From: Pseudomonadota bacterium
Lineage (GTDB): Bacteria; Pseudomonadota; Alphaproteobacteria; Acetobacterales; Acetobacteraceae
DNA length: 13,192 bases
NCBI GenBank assembly: GCA_021780935.1
Contig: JAJXXT010000087.1
Span: 1-13,192 of the forward strand
Direction: 5' to 3'
A program made the translations under genes and the position numbers. Each line of letters begins with the position of its first letter. The stretch's first letter is position 1. This document shows, piece by piece, positions 7,731 through 12,490 of the stretch. The notes under the pieces were generated by a model. That model was not told the DNA's origin. It made no database searches and was given only the letters and a program-made list of their open reading frames with translations.

Positions 7731-8402
7731 CTACTCCCGGGCCACCACCCGGTGGGTGATGAAAGCGGCGAAATGCCCGCCGCGGAACTCGCGGCTGATG
7801 GCGGCAGGATCGTAGTCCTCGCGCAGCCAGCGGAGGAAATTTCCCCCTTCCCCGGCATCGCGGGCGAAGGTGTCGAGAACGGCGTCGAACACACCGGCAC
7901 GGGACCGGCGCCAGTGCCCGAAGCGCCACGAGAGCTGGCGCCGCGCCTGCGCGACACCCTGGCCGTCCAGGAGCAGGAAGATGGCGGCCGCGAACCCCGC
8001 GCGGTCGGCGCCCGATTTGCAGTGGACCAGCATCGGCTCCGGGCCGGCGAGCAGCGCCTCGGCCAGCACCAGCACCTCGTCGCGCCGCGGCGGGCGCAGG
8101 CTGGAGAGTGGCGCATCGACGCAGTCCAGGCCGAGGCGCGCCGCCGCAATCCGCGACAGCGCATCCGACGCGTTGCCACGGCGGCCGCGCAGGTTGACGA
8201 CGGTCCGCAGCTTGTGGCGACGGGCCAGCGCCGCGAGCCGGCCCGGGGTCGGGTGGTTGGAGCGATAGAGGCGGCCAGGCGCGACGACGCCGAAATTGCT
8301 CCAGGCGGCCCGCAGGATCGCATGGTCGACGAGCAGGCTGTCGGCCCAGGCCAGCACGCTCCCGCGCGGCCGCGCCAGATCACCGCGATCGTTCGTATCC
8401 AT
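7731..8402 (-). CDS. Tyrosine/dual-specificity phosphatase-like protein
   Basis: This 223-residue protein has the CX5R phosphatase P-loop: LVHCKSGADRAG, with nucleophile Cys128 and phosphate-binding Arg134. The preceding segment, RLYRSNHPTPGRLAALARRHKLRTVVNLRG (44-73), is the usual lead-in of bacterial tyrosine-phosphatase-like proteins, where 'lyRs..p....l......i..vInLR' is conserved. A candidate general acid is Asp96. The fold and motif support hydrolysis of phosphoester bonds on protein tyrosine or another small phosphorylated substrate. No secretion signal is visible. The ATG at 8402 is preceded by AGGGAG six to seven bases upstream, a good ribosome site. It is divergent from the crotonase gene across a 204-bp control region and precedes the FAD oxidoreductase. 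Its target is unknown. Confidence 0.85.
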   Translation of the reverse strand: MDTNDRGDLARPRGSVLAWADSLLVDHAILRAAWSNFGVVAPGRLYRSNHPTPGRLAALARRHKLRTVVNLRGRRGNASDALSRIAAARLGLDCVDAPLSSLRPPRRDEVLVLAEALLAGPEPMLVHCKSGADRAGFAAAIFLLLDGQGVAQARRQLSWRFGHWRRSRAGVFDAVLDTFARDAGEGGNFLRWLREDYDPAAISREFRGGHFAAFITHRVVARE

Positions 8403-8422
8403 GGCTCCCTAGATGTAGGATG

Positions 8423-8467
8423 CCCGGCGCGAAAGGCCAAACCATCGTTGGCCGGCGCTGCGCCGGG
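8423..8467. promoter_or_regulatory. Nested inverted repeat in the divergent promoter region
   Basis: Two perfect inverted repeats share a centre: outer arms CCCGGCGC (8423-8430) and GCGCCGGG (8460-8467), inner arms GGCCAA (8435-8440) and TTGGCC (8448-8453) around seven bases. The element sits 20-65 bases upstream of the phosphatase start and about 140 bases upstream of the crotonase start. It could be an operator for one or both genes, or a structured 5' leader of the phosphatase transcript. No regulator gene is nearby. GC-rich DNA makes chance palindromes more likely, but two nested perfect ones are less expected. Confidence 0.4.
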
Positions 8468-8493
8468 GCCGTCATTTTGCCCGCTGACGAGGG

Positions 8494-8535
8494 TATGGGC
8501 GCGGGGATATGGGCGCGGGGGCATGGGCGCGGGCC
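8494..8535. repeat. Three tandem 14-bp units upstream of the crotonase gene
   Basis: The units are TATGGGCGCGGGGA (8494-8507), TATGGGCGCGGGGG (8508-8521) and CATGGGCGCGGGCC (8522-8535). All share the core ATGGGCGCGGG and differ only at the ends. They lie 72-113 bases upstream of the crotonase ATG, between it and the divergent phosphatase gene. They may have arisen by slippage; an effect on transcription of the plus-strand operon is possible but not shown. Confidence 0.8.
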
Positions 8536-8606
8536 GCGGGCCGTGGCATGCTCGCCGCGGGCGCCGCCTGCGTCGAGCCAGCGGCGCCACAACCGGAGGA
8601 GATGCC

Positions 8607-9371
8607 ATGGACATCGCTGCCACCGAGCCTCTGCTCACCGAACGGCGGGGCGCGATTGCCTGGGTCACGCTGAACCGCCCGCGCACGCGCAACGCGCTCT
8701 CGGCCGAGATGATGACCGCGATCGAGGCGGCGCTCGCCGACGCGCGTGACGCGCGCGTCGTGGTCATTGCCGGCAACGGGCCGGGATTTTGCGGCGGCCA
8801 CGACCTCAGGGAGATGCGGGCGCGCCCCACGGCCGCCTTCCAGGCCGCGCTGTTCGCGCAATGCTCGCGCATGATGCAGGCGATTGCCAACCACCCGGCG
8901 CCGGTGATCGCCAGTGTCCATGGCATCGCCACCGCCGGCGGCTGCCAGCTCGTCGCCGCCTGCGACCTCGCCATCGCCGCGGACGATGCCAGGTTCGCGA
9001 CCTCCGGCGTCAATCTCGGCCTGTTCTGTTCCACCCCCGGCGTGGCGCTGGCGCGTGCCGTGCCGCGCAAGGCAGCGCTGGCCATGCTGCTCACCGGCGA
9101 TTTCGTTCCGGCCTCGGAAGCGCTGGCGATGGGGCTGGTCAACCGCGTGGTCCCGGCGGCCGAGCTCGCGACGGCGACGATGGCGCTCGCGGAGAAGATC
9201 GCCGCCAAGGAACGTTGCGCGATCGAGATCGGCAAGCGGACCTTCTACCGCCAGATCGAGGCGCCGCTGGCGCGCGCCTATGCGATCGCGACCGAGGCGA
9301 TGGTCGAGAACATGATGGCGCCGGAAACCACGGCCGCCATCGACGCCTTCATCAATCGGCCCCGGAGCTAG
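8607..9371 (+). CDS. Enoyl-CoA hydratase/isomerase-family protein, ECHDC3-like
   Basis: This 254-residue crotonase-fold protein has ITLNRP-type opening (VTLNRPRTRNALS, 20-32), the first oxyanion-hole region FCGGHDLREM (61-70) and the second VHGIATAGGCQLVAACDLA (104-122). The stretch GVNLGLFCSTPGVALARAVPRKAAL (134-158) is diagnostic of the ECHDC3-like branch. The two catalytic glutamates of classical enoyl-CoA hydratase appear to be Gln114 and Gly134, so ordinary hydration of trans-2-enoyl-CoA is doubtful. It probably handles another acyl-CoA or related thioester in the cytoplasm. The ATG at 8607 follows GGAGGA (8595-8600) by six bases, a strong ribosome site. The frame is open far upstream, but that is antisense to the phosphatase and oxidoreductase genes. 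It is the first gene of a plus-strand group with two VOC proteins and an SDR. Its last five codons and stop are tandemly triplicated. Confidence 0.9.
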   Translation: MDIAATEPLLTERRGAIAWVTLNRPRTRNALSAEMMTAIEAALADARDARVVVIAGNGPGFCGGHDLREMRARPTAAFQAALFAQCSRMMQAIANHPAPVIASVHGIATAGGCQLVAACDLAIAADDARFATSGVNLGLFCSTPGVALARAVPRKAALAMLLTGDFVPASEALAMGLVNRVVPAAELATATMALAEKIAAKERCAIEIGKRTFYRQIEAPLARAYAIATEAMVENMMAPETTAAIDAFINRPRS

Positions 9372-9407
9372 AACCGGCCCAGGAGCTAGAACCGGCCCAG
9401 GAGCTAA
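9354..9407 (+). repeat. Three in-frame copies of the last five codons plus stop of the crotonase gene
   Basis: Three adjacent 18-bp units each read Asn-Arg-Pro-Arg-Ser-stop in the crotonase frame: 9354-9371 (ending TAG, the real stop), 9372-9389 (TAG) and 9390-9407 (TAA). Units two and three differ only in the stop codon; unit one differs from unit two at two bases (AAT for AAC, CGG for AGG). The spare stops lie in the 96-bp gap before the next gene. Confidence 0.9.
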
Positions 9408-9467
9408 GCCAGCGGACGCACAGCATCCGGTCGCGTCACGCGGCCGGCTCGCCCCAAGGAACCGAGC

Positions 9468-10340
9468 ATGGACACGCACCATCACCCGTACGACCGCACC
9501 ACGCAGGATGTCGGCAACCTGGTCGAGTTCGGCCATGTCAACACCCGCGTGCCGGACCAGCGTCTCGCCACCCTGTTCTACGTGGCCGGCCTCGGGCTCA
9601 CCCGCGACCCGTATCTCATGACGTCCACGGACAACATGTGGATCAATGCGGGGCGCTGCCAGTTTCACCTGCCGACCGGCGCGGCGCAGGTGCTGCGCGG
9701 CGTGGTCGGGCTCGTGATGCCAGATCTCGACGCGCTGGAGCGGCGGCTGACGCGCGTGCGCACCCAGCTCGCCGGCAGTCTGTTCGACTTCTTCCGCGCC
9801 GGGGACGCGATCGAGGCGACCAGCCCCTGGGGCAACCGGCTGCGGATCCACGCCCCCGATCCGGCGCGCTTCCGCGACACGGCACTCGGCATGCCATACG
9901 TGGAACTCGCCTGCCCGCCCGGCAGCGCAGCTGGAATCACCCGCTTCTACCGCGAGGTCCTCGGCACGCCCGCGCATCTGAAGGGCAGCGTCGCGCGCAT
10001 TCCCGTGGGGCTGGCCGAGGAGCTGCGCTATGCCGAGACCGCGGCGGCGCAGGAGCCCTATGACGGCAACCATATCCAGGTGACGCTCGCCGATTTCTCC
10101 GGCCCCTATCGCCGCCTGCTCGAGCGCGGACTGATCAGCGAGGAAAGCGACGAGAGCCAGTTCCGGTTCCTCGATATCGTCGATCCCGCCGACGGGAGGA
10201 CGCTGCTGCGCGTCGAGCACGAGGTACGCTCCATGCGCCATCCGATGTTCGCCCGCCCCCTGGTCAACCGCAATCCGGACATCAACAACCGCAACTATGT
10301 CCCCGGCGCGGAAACCGCGGCCTGGGCGCTGCAGCCGTGA
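9468..10340 (+). CDS. VOC (vicinal oxygen chelate)/glyoxalase-superfamily protein, two-domain
   Basis: This 290-residue protein has the paired beta-alpha-beta-beta-beta modules of the VOC superfamily, the fold of glyoxalase I, extradiol dioxygenases and bleomycin-resistance proteins. The first module runs about residues 18-130 (VEFGHVNTRVPDQRLATLFY, ending at LRIHAP). The second runs about 140-255 (MPYVELACPP, FYREVLG, NHIQVTLADF, LLRVEHEVRS). Candidate metal ligands are His23, Glu146, His202 and Glu250, by position in the first and last strands of the modules; I cannot confirm the set. An AAGGA (9456-9460) sits eight bases before the ATG. It follows the crotonase gene by 96 bp, and the next VOC gene starts two bases after its stop. 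Reaction and substrate are unknown; lyase, isomerase, epimerase or ring-cleaving dioxygenase are all open. Confidence 0.82.
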   Translation: MDTHHHPYDRTTQDVGNLVEFGHVNTRVPDQRLATLFYVAGLGLTRDPYLMTSTDNMWINAGRCQFHLPTGAAQVLRGVVGLVMPDLDALERRLTRVRTQLAGSLFDFFRAGDAIEATSPWGNRLRIHAPDPARFRDTALGMPYVELACPPGSAAGITRFYREVLGTPAHLKGSVARIPVGLAEELRYAETAAAQEPYDGNHIQVTLADFSGPYRRLLERGLISEESDESQFRFLDIVDPADGRTLLRVEHEVRSMRHPMFARPLVNRNPDINNRNYVPGAETAAWALQP

Positions 10341-10342
10341 CC

Positions 10343-11134
10343 ATGACGCTGACGCCCACGATCGACCATGTGGTGATCAATGTCCGCGATGCGATGGACG
10401 CGGCCGAGACGCGCTTCCGCGCGCTCGGCTTCGCGCTCACCCCGCGCGGGCATCACACACTGGGCTCGGTCAATCATCTCGCCATGTTCGGCACCGACTA
10501 CCTGGAGCTGATCGGAGCACCGCCGCACGCACGACGCCTCGACATACTGGGCTGGCCGCAGGGGGTGAACGGCATCGTCTTCGCCAGCGAAAGCGCCGCG
10601 GCGACGGAGCAGGCGCTGACCGACGCGGGCGTCGCGCACGAGCCGCCTGGCAGCTTCTCCCGCCCCGTCGCCACACCCGCAGGGGCGCGCGACGCGAGCT
10701 TCACCACGGTACGGCTCCGTAACGACACCACCGAGGCCGGGCGGCTCTATTTCTGCCAGCACCATACGCGCGAGCTGGTCTGGGACGATGCCTGGCGCAG
10801 CCATCCCAACGGCGCGATCGGGGTCGCGGAAGTGGTGCTCGCGGCGCGCGAGCCAGCGCGGCTCGGCGCCCTGTTCGCGCGGATGTTCGGCCCGCGCGCG
10901 GTCCGCCATGTCGCCGGCGGCGTCCGCGTCAAGGCGGCGCTGGCCGATATCCTGGTGCTCGACCACGCCGCCACCGCCGCGCGCATCGGCGGATACGCCG
11001 AGGCGCGCGACGAAGCCATGGCCGCCCTGGTGTTTCGCGTCGCCGATCTCGGCGCCACACGCGCCTTACTCGGCGGACGCGACCGGATCGGCCCCGAGGA
11101 AGCCTTCGGTGCCACATTGCTCTTTGAGGAGTGA
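10343..11134 (+). CDS. VOC-superfamily protein with glyoxalase-like domain
   Basis: This 263-residue protein opens with TPTIDHVVINVRDAMDAAETRFRALGF, followed by GHHTLGSVNHLAMFGTDYLELIG. This is the standard start of the glyoxalase-like-domain (Glyoxalase_3 type) branch of the VOC superfamily. A second, more divergent half (NGAIGVAEVVLAAREPARLGALFARMFG) repeats the motif of the first, as is usual. Such proteins typically bind a divalent metal and act on small oxygenated substrates, but most are uncharacterised. I prefer the ATG at 10343, two bases after the upstream stop; a GTG at 10337 overlapping that stop would add two residues. The close junction shows co-transcription with the preceding VOC gene. 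Its last codons overlap the GAGGAG ribosome site of the short reading frame before the SDR gene. Confidence 0.82.
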   Translation: MTLTPTIDHVVINVRDAMDAAETRFRALGFALTPRGHHTLGSVNHLAMFGTDYLELIGAPPHARRLDILGWPQGVNGIVFASESAAATEQALTDAGVAHEPPGSFSRPVATPAGARDASFTTVRLRNDTTEAGRLYFCQHHTRELVWDDAWRSHPNGAIGVAEVVLAAREPARLGALFARMFGPRAVRHVAGGVRVKAALADILVLDHAATAARIGGYAEARDEAMAALVFRVADLGATRALLGGRDRIGPEEAFGATLLFEE

Positions 11135-11138
11135 AGCC

Positions 11139-11171
11139 ATGCCGATCACGATCGCGGACCGGACCGCATGA
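11139..11171 (+). CDS. Ten-codon reading frame (MPITIADRTA) coupled to the SDR start
   Basis: An ATG at 11139 is preceded, seven bases away, by GAGGAG (11126-11131), the strongest ribosome site in the immediate area. It reads MPITIADRTA and then a TGA that overlaps the SDR start codon as ATGA (11168-11171). The SDR ATG has no convincing ribosome site of its own, so translation of this minicistron probably delivers ribosomes to it. Alternatively, it is what remains of an SDR N-terminus: many SDRs begin with a short lead such as '..L.DRTALVTGAS', and a frame change near 11168 would split such a start. The peptide itself may have no function. Confidence 0.4.
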   Translation: MPITIADRTA

Positions 11172-11911
11172 GTGTGCTCGTCGTCACCGGCGCGAGCGCC
11201 GGCATCGGCGCCGCGACAGCGCTTCTCGCCGCCGAGCGCGGCTGGGATGTGGCGATTTCCTACAAGGCGAACGCGGCGGGGGCGGAGCAGGTCGCCGCCG
11301 GGATCCGCGCCTTCGGCCGGCGGGCGCTGGCGATGCGCGCGGATGCCGCCGACGAGGCCGAGACCGTCGCCTTCTTCGCGCGGATCGACGCCGAGCTGGG
11401 ACCGCCCTCGGGCCTGGTCAACAACGCGGGCATCACCGGCCCCGCCCTGCGCCTCGATGACGTCACCGGCGCGATGCTCGCGCAGTTGTTCGCGCTCAAC
11501 GTCACGGGAACGTTCCTCGCGACCCGCGAAGCGATCAAACGCATGGCCACCGATCGCGGCGGCAAGGGCGGTGCGATCGTCAATCTGTCCTCGCGCGCGG
11601 CGACGATCGGCGGCGCCGGCACATGGGTGCACTACGCCGCGAGCAAGGGCGCGGTGGACAGCGCGACGCTCGGCGCCGCGCGGGAACTTGCCGCGCGCGG
11701 CATCCGCGTCAACGCCGTCGCCCCGGGCCCGATCGACACCGAAATTCACGCCAAGGCCGGGCTCGCGGATCGCCTCGCCGAACTGGCGGCGGTGGTGCCC
11801 ATGAGGCGGTCGGGCACCGCCGACGAGGTCGCGCGCGCGATCCTGTTCCTGCTGTCCGAGGAAAGCGCCTACATCACCGGCGCCGTGCTGCCGGTCGGCG
11901 GCGGGCGTTAG
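11168..11911 (+). CDS. Short-chain dehydrogenase/reductase (SDR), FabG-like classical type
   Basis: This 247-residue protein carries the complete classical SDR set: cofactor motif TGASAGIG (7-14), NNAG (85-88), Asn111, the catalytic Ser141/Ser142, Tyr156 and Lys160 in YAASK, and VNAVAPGPIDT (181-191) after the active site. It ends with the usual ITGAVLPVGGG. It should catalyse NAD(P)-dependent alcohol/ketone interconversion in the cytoplasm; Arg/Lys content after the first strand does not settle the cofactor. The position as last gene of the crotonase-VOC-VOC group suggests it oxidises or reduces a pathway intermediate there, not the fatty-acid synthesis role of true FabG. The start is translationally coupled to a ten-codon upstream frame. 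A hairpin follows seven bases after the stop. Confidence 0.92.
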   Translation: MSVLVVTGASAGIGAATALLAAERGWDVAISYKANAAGAEQVAAGIRAFGRRALAMRADAADEAETVAFFARIDAELGPPSGLVNNAGITGPALRLDDVTGAMLAQLFALNVTGTFLATREAIKRMATDRGGKGGAIVNLSSRAATIGGAGTWVHYAASKGAVDSATLGAARELAARGIRVNAVAPGPIDTEIHAKAGLADRLAELAAVVPMRRSGTADEVARAILFLLSEESAYITGAVLPVGGGR

Positions 11912-11917
11912 AGACAT

Positions 11918-11947
11918 ATCCGGCCGGATGCTGCCATCCGGTCGGAT
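11918..11947 (+). terminator. Strong hairpin between convergent genes, likely transcription end of the SDR operon
   Basis: ATCCGGCCGGATG (11918-11930) and CATCCGGTCGGAT (11935-11947) form a 13-pair stem with a four-base loop (CTGC). In the plus-strand RNA all 13 pairs hold, one as G-U; in the minus-strand RNA that position is an A-C mismatch. The hairpin therefore fits the plus-strand operon slightly better. It begins seven bases after the SDR stop and ends 11 bases before the stop of the opposing small gene. There is no T-run, so it may be an atypical or Rho-assisted terminator, or an RNA-stabilising 3' end. Confidence 0.6.
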
Positions 11948-11957
11948 AGCGCTCTGG

Positions 11958-12200
11958 TTACGCCGTCGTATTGAGTGCCTGGGTCAGCGCCGCGGCCGGC
12001 GAGGCGGAGGCGCTGGTCGTGGCTGTCGCGGCGGGGTCGCCGTCACCGTCCGGGTCGGCGGCGCTCGCCTGCTGGTGATGGTGGTGGCGCACGCCCTGGG
12101 TGGCGCTCCCCTGGGTGGCGCTCCCCTGGGTCACGCTCCCCTGGGTCGCGGTGGTCGCCGCGAGATAGCTCGCCGGGCTGATGGCGCCGATGCTGGTCAT
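11958..12200 (-). CDS. Small 80-residue His- and Asp/Gly-rich protein with TQGSA repeats
   Basis: The start is fixed by GGAGGA six bases upstream of the ATG at 12200 (plus-strand complement about 12207-12212). The protein reads MTSIGAISPASYLAA, then about four TQGSA-type pentapeptides (residues 19-36), a VRHHHHQQ cluster (37-44), the acidic DPDGDGD (49-55), an Ala/Thr/Ser-rich tail, and ends TQALNTTA. It has no signal peptide, membrane segment or cysteine and is probably disordered. Small proteins with a 'MTSI..IS' start, His cluster, DGDGD-like acidic stretch and '..TTA/VTA' end recall unnamed alphaproteobacterial proteins; I cannot give a function. The DPDGDGD and His cluster suggest divalent-metal binding, which is inference. 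The frame extends upstream to 12404 but lacks a good ribosome site there. It is convergent with the SDR gene. Confidence 0.72.
   Translation of the reverse strand: MTSIGAISPASYLAATTATQGSVTQGSATQGSATQGVRHHHHQQASAADPDGDGDPAATATTSASASPAAALTQALNTTA
12096..12140. repeat. Three tandem 15-bp units coding for TQGSA pentapeptides
   Basis: CTGGGTGGCGCTCCC occurs at 12096-12110 and 12111-12125. A third copy with two changes is at 12126-12140, and a degenerate fourth follows. They lie in frame within the 80-residue minus-strand gene, where each encodes one TQGSA/TQGSV pentapeptide. Copy number changes would lengthen or shorten the protein by five residues without a frameshift. Confidence 0.88.
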
Positions 12201-12455
12201 GCCGTGTCCTCCGTTGCGGAGCGGCGACGCTATGCCGGCGATGGTTATCGGCGCGTCAACCGACCAACGCGTCAACGACACCCCGTCGGAGAGGCGGCCG
12301 GGCATCTCCAAGGGCTTGCCGGCCATCGGGCAGGCATGGGGCGCGACCGGGGTGTCGATGTGAAACATCGGCGTCACCGCGACGACCCCGGGATCGCACG
12401 GCATGGAGCATGGTGCCAGCGACCGGCGAACCGCAGCGCACGCGGCGCGGCGGAC

Positions 12456-12484
12456 TTGCCGGCCGGGAATGGGCCGCTTATGGC
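12456..12484 (+). promoter_or_regulatory. Possible promoter placing the transcript start at or near the glpD ATG
   Basis: TTGCCG (12456-12461) and TATGGC (12479-12484) are spaced by 17 bases, the usual spacing for a sigma-70-type promoter. The -10 match is modest. Transcription would begin about seven bases downstream, at or next to the glpD ATG (12491), giving a leaderless mRNA. The weak ribosome site before glpD fits this, but a GC-rich background allows chance matches. The rest of the gap from 12201 to 12490 holds no feature I can support. Confidence 0.22.
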
Positions 12485-12490
12485 GGCACG

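Noticed and set aside
7098..8606. Long upstream extension of the crotonase frame
   Set aside because: It is antisense to the oxidoreductase and phosphatase genes. The crotonase homology and a GGAGGA site both point to the ATG at 8607.
7565..9235. 556-codon minus-strand frame spanning the phosphatase and crotonase genes
   Set aside because: It crosses both real genes in a wrong frame, and its translation is Ser/Ala/Arg-rich with no family signature.
8472..10241. 589-codon minus-strand frame opposite the crotonase and first VOC gene
   Set aside because: It is a shadow of two well-supported plus-strand genes, with low-complexity composition and no domain.
11066..11917. 283-codon minus-strand frame opposite the SDR gene
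   Set aside because: The SDR on the plus strand has all classical motifs; the opposing frame is Arg/Gly/Ala-rich without a domain.
12201..12404. Upstream extension of the 80-residue small protein to 12404
   Set aside because: The translation looks moderately protein-like, but a strong GGAGGA site six bases before the ATG at 12200 and the MTSIGAIS start argue for the shorter form.
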